Origin: Megamerina dolium
Lineage: Eukaryota > Arthropoda > Insecta > Diptera > Megamerinidae
Length of the DNA stretch: 64,000 nucleotides
NCBI GenBank assembly: GCA_963854835.1
Contig: OY978529.1
Span: 42,590,055-42,654,054, forward strand
Reading direction: 5' to 3'
Shown: positions 24,291 through 36,093 of the stretch, piece after piece
Numbering within the stretch: the first letter of the stretch is position 1
How the letters are laid out: each line of letters begins with the position of its first letter
Translations under genes and position numbers: made by a program
Notes under the pieces: generated by a model
The model's database searches: none
The model's input: the letters and a program-made list of their open reading frames with translations, nothing else
What the model was told of the DNA's origin: nothing

Positions 24291-26219
24291 CATAACCTAA
24301 CTTTACCTAACGATCTCTTAGATGTATTTCTGTATTGTATTTTCATTTAAAATAAAAACACAATTGGAAATAATTCCACACAATAATATCTATTAAAGTT
24401 TATAGAAGCGAAAACAATTTTCGCAAATAAGTATACCAGAATAAACAAATTGATAAACAATATGTGTTCAAACAAAAAAATCCAATATTCCCATGCCTTG
24501 AAAAAAATAGCAATACAATGTAATGGTGAGAGAATGAAAATAATTCTAAAGCAACTGTGGATACAATGTAAATATACTCTGTTAAAAAATAAAAGAAAAA
24601 AAATTAGACACCACAAACCCGGCAAAAATAGAACAAGGATATTTCATGCTTATTGCCTTGGCAATATCCTTTAAAAATAGAATAGGTGAGTACGCACACC
24701 CACACACACACACACGCTGTTCTAGTTGTATGTATCTGCAAACAATTATTACTAAATTTAAATATAATGCTTTTGAAAATGTGTACATCGTCTCATCTCT
24801 GTAAATGTGCCTGTTATAGACAGCAACAGCAACAGCATTATCCTCAATATTCAGGGGTATAACATCATGCATATGGAAGTGTGGGTGCGAAGGTGTGTGA
24901 GGCTTTGTAAATATTAAATGTATATTTTCAGTTCATCAGCAACCAGTGGAAGAATACAATTTTAAAAGCATAATGGCAAGAACAGGGGTTGTTGTTATAC
25001 TCTCTATGTAGTAAGACTATATTGTTGCTTTCACCCAGAAAATTATCCTTTGTATACATTTTATTTTTTAGACTCATGACAACTCCATGCGTATATAATT
25101 TCTACTGCCTATGAAGATTTTGCTCTCCCATTTCCATTATTGTTGTTGGCATATCTAGTTACTGGTTTCATATTTACTTTGTTGATGGATTTTTGTTTAA
25201 TTTTTGTGCATTTTTAATTTGATTTCGTACAATTTTCCCAAAGAAATATGATCAATTGTACGTCTATATGTATATGTAAGTGGGTAAATTCAGTGAATGC
25301 TATATTGTTTACCTTCAACTTCGTTCTCATTTTCACTTACAGTATTTACTGTGCCTTTGGCAAATAAATGTTTTTGACAGTTTCTTGATATTTTGCAATC
25401 AGTTGTGATTTTATATATAATTTATCCAAGTACTACCTGTGACTGACTACATTGTATGCAAGAGAGCGACGATTGTGTTGAAATTTATTTGCAAAATTTC
25501 ATTGAGTGTGTAATTAGTGCTGTTGTCACAATTACCCCTTTTCTGTTTTACAGCAATTAAGAAATGTCAAATGTGTCTGACAAGTGTCACTGCATAGCAA
25601 TTTGATGGCTCTTAGTTGTATTTGTAGTATGTATGTATGAGTATTATTCTAATTGAACCCTTTAGATATTGTATTGACTATGAAATGGATTTGATTTGAA
25701 TTTAGATATTTTTTAAAACTCAATTTTAACCCTCTCCATTGTTGATATATCCAATAACTTAATATTTAAGTGTCACGAGGACTTGACAAGTGTGAATGCA
25801 AATTAAATGACTTATTATGTAATGCGGTAATGGGCTGGTTTTTCTTTTCACTTTAACAATTTTAATTTTGATTTTAGGTTTCAAGATGTCTCTACTGAAC
25901 ATTAGAATCCATAGCCAAAGTAGTTCTTCTTGTTATGAGAGTTGATGCATATTTATCCATGGGTGCTGACAGAATGTGGTGAAGCACGGCTTTGATTGAG
26001 TTCCTGTAGATCAGAGAAAATAACCAAATATATTTGCGTATGCTTGCTGACATGATTTTTGGAAGCTCTACTTTGTCTAAGTTTCCCTTAAAAAGTACTC
26101 CTCTATGGACTACCCAATTTCAATTTTTTTCTACATTTTTACAGTTCACGAAGAAGGAGCCTAGCATTTTGGTTGAATTTTTTAAATATTTTCCATTTAA
26201 ACTTCCAATTTCCACTTCA
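24291..26219. other. Non-coding intron stretch
   Basis: AT-rich sequence with a (CA)n at 24695-24715. A strong acceptor-like site (ccccttttctgttttacag, ending 25553) has no open frame after it. GTGAGT at 24685 has no partner exon that I can see. The unrecognised frame at 26034-26246 leads into the LINE-A fragment. Confidence 0.5.
24695..24715. repeat. (CA)n microsatellite
   Basis: About ten CA units with one interruption. Confidence 0.85.
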
Positions 26220-26311
26220 AATGAGAAAATTCTCGGAGTTTTCTAGAGAAAAGTCCTACAAAAGATCTTTTGACCTATTTGCGTTGGTACAACCATGTTC
26301 TGTATGACCTA
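26220..26311 (+). mobile_element. LINE-A copy 2, left half (split by mariner)
   Basis: The plus strand encodes a broken equivalent of the 'GVFERKILxKIFxPI' block seen in the 50195-50905 copy, followed by 'ggtacaaccatgttctgtatgacc', aligned with 'ggtacaaccatgagctgtatgagc' of that copy at about 50680. The alignment stops exactly at the TA where the mariner begins and resumes at 27550. Confidence 0.75.
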
Positions 26312-27547
26312 CGAGGGTGGTCCCAGAACTACTCGACCTGACATATAGATGGCGGCAGTAGTTTGAAAAAATTTACTTTTGTGAAAAGTGGCAACCTTAT
26401 AAAATATATGTTTTAAGTTTCAAGGCGCCACGTTATTTAGTATTTTTTTTGGACCCATCGAAAGTTAACGACGTCAGTTAATTTGTACACATGGAAAAAA
26501 TTGGTCACCGTTATGTAATTCAATACTTTCATTTGAAAAGTCTCAGTCCAACGAATATTAAAACCGAACTAGATTTTACTCTGGGGAAGTCTGCTTCTTC
26601 GTTTACAACCATAACATATTGGGAGGCAGAATTTAAATGAGATCGTACGAGCTGTCAAGACAAACACCGTAGTGGTCGACCAATTAAGGTGGCCACCCCA
26701 GAAACGGTTAAGAAAATCCACAAAATGGTATTGGAGGAGCGTGCGTGAGCTAGGTGAAATTACAGCCATTTCAAAATGTGCTATACATCGTATATTGACC
26801 GAAAATTTGGAGATGAAAAAGCTGTAGGCAAGATGAGTGCCGCGTTTGCTCACAATAGAACAAAAACAACGTCGTGAAGATGTTTCTATAGAGTGTTTGG
26901 CAACGTTTCACCGAGTTTTCGCATCGATTCGTAACCACGGATGAGACATAGGTCCACCACTTCCCACCTGAGACAAAGGAGCAGTCAAAACAGTGAACTG
27001 TATGGGGAGAATCGTGTCCAAAGAAGTCGAAGACAGTTCCATCTGCAGGCAAGGTTATGGCGTCTGTTCTTTGGGATGCACGTGGTATAATTTTTATTTA
27101 ATATCTTCAAAAAGGAAATATAATCAACGGCAAGTATTATGCTAATTTGTTGAAGCGTTTAAGTGATGAACTTAAAGAAAAAATGCGGCATTTGGCGAAA
27201 AAGAAACACACATCACACATCCACTATTGCGATGGCCAAAATCAATGAGTTAAAGCTCGAATTGCTTCAGCACGCACCTTATTCGCCAAATTTAGCTCCT
27301 TCGGATTATTTTCTATTTCCAAATTTCAAAAAATGTCTTGGTGGTAGAAGATTTGCAAACAATGAAGAGGTGGAGTCTGCGGTAGGTGGCTATTTTAATG
27401 AGCAACAATTCATACTATAAACAGGGTATCGAAGCTATAGAATATCGCTGGAAAAAGTGTAAAGGAGATTATGTTGAGAAATAGAAAAAAATTTTCCCAA
27501 ATTTGTTGTTTTCTTTGTTAGGTCGGGTAGTTCTGGGACCGCCCTCG
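26312..27547 (+). mobile_element. mariner M1 copy 1, complete length, inactive
   Basis: 1236 bp flanked by TA (26310-26311 and 27548-27549). Imperfect terminal inverted repeats start with CGAGGGTGGTCCCAGAACTA on the left and the near-identical inverted CGAGGGCGGTCCCAGAACTA on the right. A transposase frame starts at ATG 26491 (MEKIGHRYVIQYFHLK) and matches the mariner helix-turn-helix region (SPTNIKTELD, RPIKVATPETVKKIHKM). It contains the first catalytic Asp block (TTDET, next Trp codon now TAG). A deletion removes the HQDNA block with the second Asp. The APSD third-Asp block is kept (LAPSDYFLF). Multiple stops and frameshifts make it dead. It is inserted in LINE-A. Confidence 0.9.
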
Positions 27548-27549
27548 TA

Positions 27550-27790
27550 TATGCTGACACCGACATAGTAAGACGCATCAAAATGCAGTGGCTGCGCTGG
27601 CTAGGTCATGCTGAGCGAATGGAAGAACACGCTTCAGCTAATAAGGTGTAATATTCGGAACCCGCTGGAAAATTACGCAAAAGAGGCAGACTTCCGATGG
27701 AAAGTATTGGAGAACTTGATGGGGCTTGGAATTTCTAATTGAATCGATTTTCGGTTGTTATGCTTGCACGTAAGTAAGTGAGTAAGTAAA
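27550..27790 (+). mobile_element. LINE-A copy 2, right half with (TAAG)n-like tail
   Basis: The plus strand reads ADTDIVRRIKMQWLRWLGHAERMEEHA, the LINE C-terminal block, then a diverged GRPxxxW region, 'aatcgattttcggttgt' and a tail of AAGTAAGTGAGTAAGTAAA (about 27773-27791). Tail and 'atcgattttcggttgt' are shared with copy 1 (22882-22910, reversed). Confidence 0.82.
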
Positions 27791-30394
27791 TAATTAAAAT
27801 CTGCAGAATACTCAGACTGAGTGTAATTCTTCATAAAGGATTTCCATAAGTCCATTACAATTAATACCGCAACTCCGTAGAGCAAGTCATTTTCATTGTA
27901 TGATTTCGGTGAATACATTCTGAAAAGATGTAATTTTAATAGCACAGGTTTACTGTAATTTCTAATTTTTATATTTTTAAAATATGGTTAGTCGGGCTAG
28001 GAAAATGCGATGTGAAGAGATGAAATTGAAATTGCTGGTATTTCGAAATGTCAAGATTTCAGTGAACAAAAACTCATTTTCTCATTTTTTTTTTTAAATA
28101 ATCACCTGGTCATAAAAATTTTCAAAATAACTTTCACTTTCTTCTTTGTTTGAATTAGTTTCAAAAAAATCTTGACAATATATTCTACACTGAAAAAATT
28201 TTGTGAGCAATTATTTTTTTCACTCACCTCTATGATTTTAGTTATGAATGAGTTGTTCAATGATTTATTAAATCTGTATATTTTTTTCGAATTTGCAATG
28301 CCTTTAAATCATATGGAAAATAAAAACAAAAATTGACCAGCCTCAATGTTATTTACTAATACGAGTATACAAATATACATAAAAATCCTACAAACGAATG
28401 AATGTTTCATTTTTAAAAGCCAAGCTATTATCAAAATCTGTACAAAAAAAAAAGAACTTCCTAACTAAAAATAATTTAAGTTCTTACTACAGAGTTTGTT
28501 TGCTTATGGGAGTATGGGTGGTATGCTCATATTTGAAAAATGGTTGAACATTGCATATTTGACAGTTGCAGTCTTCATTTATCAAATGAAATAGAATGAA
28601 AAAAAAAAAAAAAAACAAATAATAAAAAATAAAAGTGAGTAGAAAACGCTTAGGGAATGCGTTAGCTGTCATCGACTCACCACCATGCTCGTACAACATG
28701 ATACGATAAGTAATGCGCAGCCAGTCGATTATAGACAAATCCTTTTTGAAATTGTTGAAAATAGTGTTTGTCGCTATACGCTTTGATCATAGCAGACGTT
28801 AGTCTTTGCGGAAGGATTTGGTCATTATAATCGTTTATCGATTTTGACCATGCGTAATGGCTTTTATCAATCGTTACTAATGATTTGGTCGACTTTGTCT
28901 CTTCGTCTCTTCGATTTCAGAGGCTGGTGGTCATAACACATTTAGTCTTCCTTTTTGAAGTCGCATTTTTTTTTCTGGTGGATCAACAATGCACTCATTT
29001 GAATTCATTGCTTTCTATTTGAATTTCTTTATGGGAATATTTTGAGGGAACATTCATATATTAAACAAAATTTATGCAATCAAATCCCAAGGCGACTATG
29101 TAAAAGCAAGTAAAAGTTTCAAAATTTGTAATATTAGGGTGTGTTATATTGTTTGATGAAATTTTTTTATATTCTGTTTTTGCAAAAAAACGTATGATTT
29201 GAATTTTTTTAAGAATATTTATTGATTAAATCATTGATTTACATTTAATTCAATCCTTGAAAATTTTTTTCACGAATTTTTATTTCAGTTCAATTTTTTT
29301 TTTTAAATGAAAAATGATTTTTTAGACCAATAATTCTTTCGAAAAATATTTATTTATGATTTTCGCTTAGTTCAGTCTAAAAATTTGAACCTTCCTAATG
29401 AATAAATTTGAATAAAAAAGATAAATGTCACTAAAACGGTGATGTTTCACTTGTGGATTGCAACAACATAAATTATTGCAATACTTACAAAGTAAAAAAA
29501 AATTTTTGTTTGACATTTTCATAAAATTTCAGTTATACCCACCCATTCCCATACATTACATATATTTATAAAGTAGAGCAAGAGGTTAATTTTTCAAATA
29601 AATAGTTGCGTGTCCATACGGAAATTGCTTATTCTCGCATGAGTCTTAAGCCTTCACCCCCCAAAATACTTTTCGATGGCAGAGTTTTCTGCTGACTTAA
29701 CTAGAAATTTTGTTGAATAAGAAATTCTATGCAAAAATGTGTAATCAGGCAAAATATTAGTGTTACACAAAACACGCATATGAAATAGTTAGCTGAGTGA
29801 GTTTCGACTCTAATGACGCCATCTAACAATAAGAGGGAGAAAAATGAACATATACAGGAAAAGAACAAGTAACGATTCAGCAGTAAGATCCATTGGGAAT
29901 AATCGTAATTCGTTTAGAGAAAAAGACAAAGCGACAAAAAAAAAACCAACTACAAATGTAAACTTAACGAAAGACGAAAAATCACTGTTTACGATTGTGT
30001 TGCAAGAAATTGAGAATGAATGTTGCTTGTTCATTTTTAAAGAAGCCACGCGCTCAACGTCTCACACATGCATAATCACATATATACTAACTATATAACT
30101 GTAATAGCGACACCCAACAAACCAAATTCTGCGTGAAGTCAGAATAGTAGCATGAAGAATGAAAAATTAAGAATTCTTTAACTTTCAGCTTGCGATTGTT
30201 CTTTTAGGAAAATCGTATATATCGGATTTTTAAAACAATTTTTTTCAAAAATGTTCTCAAAATATTGTTAAAGATTGATGAAAACTTTTATTCACATTTT
30301 ACTTAAAAGAAAAAATCTATAAAATTTTGAAACTTCCAAACTTTGCCTTTATGATTTATCTGAAAAATCAGAAAGTATTTTGAAATATTTCGAA
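27791..30394. other. Non-coding intron stretch
   Basis: AT-rich, with a poly-A run at 28599-28614. The open frame at 29844-30098 (+) is lysine/asparagine-rich low complexity without a domain. No feature is supported. Confidence 0.5.
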
Positions 30395-31679
30395 AGGTCT
30401 TAGGTTAGGTTATACTGTCTAATCTCAGTAAAGAGCCCACACATAGGCAATTATGGGTTCCTTATGATAGGTCTTGGTTGGATATAAAAATGAAAAAGCA
30501 AACCAAAACAGATTTTTCAGATTTTGCATAAAAATGTATTTGCCATCACTAGCTATACATTTTTCCCATTTCTCGGGCACTTTGTGTATACCATGCCAAA
30601 AGAATTCCTCATTTTTCGAGGCAAACCACTCGTCAAGCCATTTTCCGACGTCTTCATACGAATCGATGTGCTGTTCGGCGAGTGCGTGACCCATCGACGA
30701 AAACAGATGATAGTCAGAAGGGGCCAGGTCTGGTGAATTAGCGGGATGAGGTAGCATCTCCCAATTGAGTGTGTCCAAGTAGTTTTGGACCAGTTTTGAC
30801 GTGTGCGATGGGGCGTTGTCGTGTAGAAAAATCTGCTTCTCATGTCTTTGTTCATAACCAGGCCTTTTTTCACCCAAAGCACGGCGCAAATTTCACTAGT
30901 TGTTGGTGATAGCGGTGAGAATTGACAGTTTTACCAGGTTTTAACAGCTCATAGTAGATGATACCCTGCTGATCCCACCAAATGCACAGCATCGTCTTGC
31001 GTTCAAAGCGATTTCGTCTTGGAGAAGAAGTTGCTGGTTGGCCGGGATCGACCCACGATTTTTTTCGTTTAGGATTCTCGTATAGTATATCCACTTTTCA
31101 TCGCAAGTCACCACAAGATGCAGGAACGACTTTCTTTTTTGTCTATCAAGCAAGATTTCGCATGTATTTTGGCGTTGCTCCATCTGCCTATCGTTCAATG
31201 CATGGGGTACCCATTTTCCAAATTTTTGAACCTTCCCCATGACTCGTAAACGTATGAAAATGGCTTGTTGAGTAACACCTAACTGTTCGGCAAGCATTTT
31301 TTGCGATTGGGTGTCGTCGTCATCCAAAAGAGCATGCACATCATGGTCCTCAACTTTTCTGGGTCTATTTTCACTCTTCTTATCACTCAAGTCAAAATGG
31401 CCTTCTTCGAACCGGCGAAACCAGTCTCTGTAAGTAGTTTCTGATAGCGTACTGCCTCCACAAGCATTTGATGAGACTTAGCAGCAGAGCTTCCCGCATA
31501 TGCTCTTTTTCTGGCACGATACTAGACATTATTATACGAGGGAAAATGTATATTGTTGTATGAAATCACTGATGATGTAAACAGATGTCGCATTCATAAA
31601 AAAAAGTATGCACAGTCGGTAATAGCTCAATATGCTCACTAACGCCATCTACGAGCAAACAGTAACCTTGTACACCTGG
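30395..31679 (-). mobile_element. mariner M2 (mauritiana/Mos1-like), inactive
   Basis: Minus strand. The 5' terminal repeat CCAGGTGTACAAGG (31679 downward, TA at 31680-31681) is typical of Mos1-like mariners. The transposase starts MSSIVPEKEHMREALL (ATG near 31529), then a short deletion and frameshift, SETTYRDWFRRFEEGHFDLSDKK, the HTH region, CDEKWIYY (first Asp), a frameshift, YENPKRKKSWVDPGQPATS, KTMLCIWWDQQGIIYYELLKPGKTVN, a frameshift, IFLHDNAPSH (second Asp), and SPDLAPSDYHLF (third Asp; 34 residues after the second). It ends with EKCIASDGKYIF plus a run-on. All three DD34D residues survive but at least three frame breaks inactivate it. The 3' terminal repeat is not clearly recognisable near 30395. 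Confidence 0.9.
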
Positions 31680-32474
31680 TAGAAAAAATTATTAGAACGA
31701 AAACAGCTTGATAAAATCCTATCGACGATTATGAAAATAAAAAACAGACATCCAATTGTAAATTACGGTAAATTTTAAAGCACTTTGAAGAATGATGAAG
31801 AAAAAATTACATTACTAAAAAAAAATTTGATTTATTTTTAAATAAAAAAATTCATAAATTAATCAATTTTCATTGAGGTTTATGAGAAGTCTTGCAATAG
31901 CTCGCTTTCTAGTTTTTTTTATAGCTGGGAGTTTTATACATTATGAGAAAGGACCTACTGATACTATATATATTGTCCAAATCGCTGCAGCGGACTGCCT
32001 TGATTTTTATATTACTTTTTTGCCGATTCAAATTCCAAAAAAAGTCGATTTTCCTTGATTGAGGTCGTTATGACCAAGTTTTAGGCAAATAATTAATGAA
32101 AAAAATTTCGTTACTTCATTTCTCAACAAATTCGTGATAAAATTTCTGAATTGCATTAACCGTTAATTCTTTCATTGCAGCTTAGGCTGTTCTGATATCG
32201 TAAAACATTAACGATAGGCTTAAGATTTTGCACAAACCGAAACTTTTGGCTTGCTGGGTATGATAAGCGGTAATAGTGTTTGTGTTTTTTTTTTCTCGCG
32301 TACATCATTCATTCCGCTGAGCTTCCTTCCTTCTTTACGACGATTTTTCATTTTGTTTCAAACTCTCCATTCGTTCGTTAAGTTAACATCCGTATGAGCA
32401 GACCACCTGCTTCCGCTTATTAAAGTCGTTAATGTCATAGTAAAGTATGGAAGAAGCATGCATGACTGTGCCTT

Positions 32475-32514
32475 AACAACGACAACGACAACGACAACGC
32501 CAACAACGACAATG
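32475..32514. repeat. (ACAACG)n microsatellite
   Basis: Imperfect ACAACG/ACA hexamers over about 40 bp. Confidence 0.8.
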
Positions 32515-32822
32515 ACTTGGAGTAAAGTGAGAAAGATGAATGACTTGACAAATGCTTCGTAGTCATGAATCAAATATCAATTTGACGGGCACTATGGGTG
32601 GTTGACTGGTTGATTGTACTTGTTGTATTACAATGTATTCTATATGAACTATATGAAAGTATTAAGCTTCTGTGTGTTGATATAAATAATGTGTACGGTC
32701 GGCAAAGCGGCAATCGGCTGTTTAGGTCAGGTGGCAGGCATACTTAGTTAATTCAATTTAATTGTGGCAAATGTATTTTTGTTTGTCGTTCGTTTATTAT
32801 GTTTTGCAACTATATATTTGTC

Positions 32823-32857
32823 GCTCTCTCTCTCTCTCTCTCTCTCCCACACACATA
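32823..32857. repeat. (CT)n followed by (CA)n
   Basis: Twelve CT units (to about 32846) followed by CACACACA. GA/CT runs can be bound by GAGA factor in flies. Confidence 0.85.
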
Positions 32858-33237
32858 TACCATACAGTGTTTATATGTTCGCGCTTACTCAATGCTATAA
32901 TCCGTTAATGGAAATGAAAAACAACAACGAAAAGATGAATGGTTTTATTATGCTTATGCATGAGTAAATAAATTTAAAAGCGGCACCTAAGAGTGTAACC
33001 GTTTTCAGTTTTATGTTATTTTTTGTGTTTTTGCAAACAAGCAATATATTAAATGTGTTATTTTAAGGAGTCAGATTATGATTTCACCATAAAAAAATAG
33101 TTAAAAGTTTGCTCTAATAAATATTAGCTAGCTTTGGTTATAAATATATATAGGTGCTTATATTGCTTTCACTTTTTCAAGGGCCAATCAGTACAAGATT
33201 AACCCTTAAATATCTAAAGCCACTGATTTTAATATTC

Positions 33238-33767
33238 TTCTTTGGACACGATTCTCCCCTTATAGTGCACTGTTTTGACAGCTCCTTTGTCTCAGGTGTG
33301 AAGTAGTGGACCCATGTCTCATTCATGGTTACGAATTGACTCAAAACTCGGCTTTATTACTGTGAAACATCGCCAAACACTCTATAGAAACATCTTTACG
33401 ACGTTGTTTTTGCTCTATTGTGAGCAAACACGACACCCATGTTGGTCACAGCTGTTTTATCTCCAAACTTTGGGTCAATATACGATGTATACCACTTTTT
33501 GAAATGCCTGTAATTTCACTTGGCTCACGCACCTTCAGTCGGCGATCATCCAATACCATTTTAAGGATTTTCCTTACCGTTTCTGGCGTGGCCACCTCAA
33601 TTGGTCGACCGGTGTTCGAATTGGTGTTCATTTTGGCAGCTCGTACGACCTCGTTTAAACTCTGCCACCCAGATTGAATAACAGTATTGAATTACATAAC
33701 GGTGACCACTTTTCACCAAAGTGCCGCCATCTATATGTCAGGTCAAGTTGTTCTGGGACCGCCCTCG
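33238..33767 (-). mobile_element. mariner M1 copy 2, internally deleted and 3'-truncated
   Basis: Minus strand. The 5' terminal repeat (CGAGGGCGGTCCCAGAACAA, from 33767, TA at 33768-33769) is followed by the start of the coding region (aaaagtggtcaccgttatgtaattcaatact), a deletion joining it to 'tgggtggcagagttt', then GRPIEVATPETVRKILKMVLDDRRLKVRE, SKSGIHRIL and sequence up to the WVHHF region and the 'cagtgcac' block at about 33270. The transposase second half and 3' end are missing. It belongs to the same family as 26312-27547 and 52751-54865. Confidence 0.87.
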
Positions 33768-33828
33768 TACTACAGTAAAACCCCCATTTTAGCCTTTGCC
33801 ATGTAACGTCGTTTTTCGCACCACTTCT

Positions 33829-34050
33829 GTGTAACATCGGGTCACTCGTGTACGGCTCTTAAAAAAATAAGTAAAAGTGCTCGAAAAAAATGGAAAATAT
33901 TCAAGAAATCTTATAGAGGATTCTGTTTTAAGGATCAATCGCTATATTACGGAATTTTTTATTTGTTTAAACAATATAACTATTTAAACAAAAAAAAAAA
34001 AAAGTGGAAAATGTCAGTTTCGGCAGGGCATAAGTGACCCGACGTTACAC
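33829..34050. mobile_element. Candidate foldback/MITE element (unclassified)
   Basis: GTGTAACATCGGGTCACT (33829-33846) and the inverted copy AGTGACCCGACGTTACAC (34033-34050) differ at one position. The interior is AT-rich with no coding frame. A related 'atgtaacgtcg' lies at 33801-33811, just outside the left arm. I could not identify a target duplication, so the true ends may lie further out. Confidence 0.45.
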
Positions 34051-36060
34051 ATTAAGGGTTAGTGGACTTTTTTGTTATTTTTGAGTGGCGAAAAGATTCC
34101 ACACAAACATTTTCATAGAATTTTGAAAAATACCTTGAAATACCAATGATTTTTCACAAAAATATGAATGAACCTCGACTGCAAAAGTTTGTTGCATACA
34201 TCTTATTATTCGACAAGAAATGAAAAAAAAAAAAAACGGATAACCAGTAAATTTGCAAACTTTTATGCCCAATTAGCGTAATTTCATTGCCACAAATATG
34301 TAGTTCCTGTTGCCACGTAACTTGTGTTTTTATTTTACTTTCTTTTTTTTTTCAATTTTGTTTTTTTTTTTTTTTTTTTTTTACTTACAAATTTTGTATG
34401 AAAATGTAATTCCTTTAGAAATGGTCAGCCCTCTCCACAGCCCAGCCCTGAATTAAAGAAGAGAGCAAAACTTTTTTTGATGTTGAGATTGTGTGGAATG
34501 TGTGTTGAAAATTAATTTCCCACGATAATTGGAATACAATTTTGCATTTATTTTCTTTTTATTTTTGTTCTTTGTTTTTTTTATTTATTATTTTTTTTTT
34601 TTTTTTGCAACATAATGTGGACGAGGAGGTGTCGTTTTTGCTAGAAAACAAAACTTTCTAAACTTTTGTTGGCGAAAACAACAAAATAACGATATACATA
34701 AAAGATACAAATACAAAATTGAACGAAGCATTATGGACGTGTGAATGTGTGACGGTGGCAAAAACTTTACGGTTTATTTCTACAGGCCACGCGTTGCGTT
34801 GCGTTGTGTTGATTTAATTAGGCGAAATTTATTGAAATCTCCTTCCCAAAAAAAAAAAAAAAAACCAAAAAAGTTATTAAAATAAAGAAAGGAAAATAGC
34901 GGAAGGCAAACTAAATGAAACAAGGAAACCTACACAAACACATACGACAATTTTTGGGCTATTCATTTAATTTGGTCAACAACATTTATTTGTGCTCACG
35001 CTTTGCCAAAAGTTTCGTTAAGTAGGAACTTATGCCGTCAGAGTTAATAATTTCGTTTGTGGACACACAATACATCGAAATACAGTGAACGACCGACATA
35101 TGCATATGTTCATATGAATATTATGAGGTAGGACAGTGTTACCAACATGCGAAGATAAACAAACACAACACCAAAGAAAAGTAAATATTTTCATACTCAC
35201 ACTGATATAGTCTGGAAAATGTCTGCAAAGGCGCTTAACAGTTGGCTTAAATCATATACAATAGTGTTGCATGTGCTGAAATGGAATGAGTGCTATCAAA
35301 TCGGCTACCATCAAATAAACCATTGCAAACTGTATATTAATTTTACATTTTGCTGCATTAATTTCATAGCTCCTCCATCATACTCAGTCACTAAGAAGTA
35401 TAAAACAACAATGTGAGTGGCAAAACGGAACAAACAAACAAAAAAAGGGACAGGAATTAATGAAAATTGTTTATTCATGCTTGACACTCGCCAAAGTTGT
35501 TTTTGTTGTTATTGTTTTATTGGTCATTGGTCCTCTGTGTAAACCGATGTACGTGATCTGCGAAGCGTAAGTGCTTATAACATTCACACTACAAAGCTTC
35601 ACCTACACTCTAACTTTACTCTTATAATTCTCATACACTTTATGATTACAGATTTATATATGTATCGTTGTATATACATATACATATAATTGACTAATTT
35701 AAAATTAAAGTTACTTTCATTCTATGTATGTATGTATATATTTTTAATGTCACATTTTTTCAATGTAAAGTTCTATGGGTTGTTCGATGAATAAACAAGT
35801 GAAAGTGATTTTATGTTGCTGCTAGCATATATATGGGGTAAAAAAAAATGAAGAAGAATAATAAACAACAGCTAATAGATGGAGCAAAATAGCCAAAGGG
35901 ATTTTTATTTTCATCACGATGAATTTTTTATTTTTAAAATTGATTTATTAAAAGGGAAAAAATATTTTTTAACGGTAGCAATATGGAGTGGAATGGTGTT
36001 GGAAAGTGTAGATATATTTGTTTGGCCAACCGCATGAAGCAATTTAAATTGAGGAATTAT
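34051..36060. other. Non-coding intron stretch
   Basis: AT-rich with long T runs (34361-34382, 34590-34608) and an A run (34848-34864). A GCGTT-rich stretch at 34790-34812 is the only compositional oddity. No gene is seen. Confidence 0.5.
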
Positions 36061-36065
36061 ATTAC

Positions 36066-36093
36066 TTCCTGTAATTGTTTTTTCTAGGTATAA
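36066..36093 (+). promoter_or_regulatory. Candidate recursive splice site TTTTTTCTAG|GTATAA
   Basis: A pyrimidine-rich tract (ttcctgtaattgttttttctag) ends in AG at 36086-36087 and is followed immediately by GTATAA. An acceptor fused directly to a donor is the layout of a ratchet point. The donor half is weaker than GTAAGT. It lies about 25.8 kb into the putative intron, on the sense strand. Confidence 0.35.

Larger units (their letters stand above)
31682..33237. other. Non-coding intron stretch with microsatellites
   Basis: AT-rich sequence. An acceptor-like ttctttcattgcag ends at 32180 without a coding frame after it. Simple repeats are listed separately. Confidence 0.5.

Noticed and set aside
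24684..24690. AG|GTGAGT as a ratchet site
   Set aside because: The donor half is perfect but there is no pyrimidine tract directly before the AG.
25535..25553. Strong 3' splice site (ccccttttctgttttacag) as the next exon of the gene
   Set aside because: All frames after it stop within about 40 bp and there is no donor in range; treated as a cryptic site.
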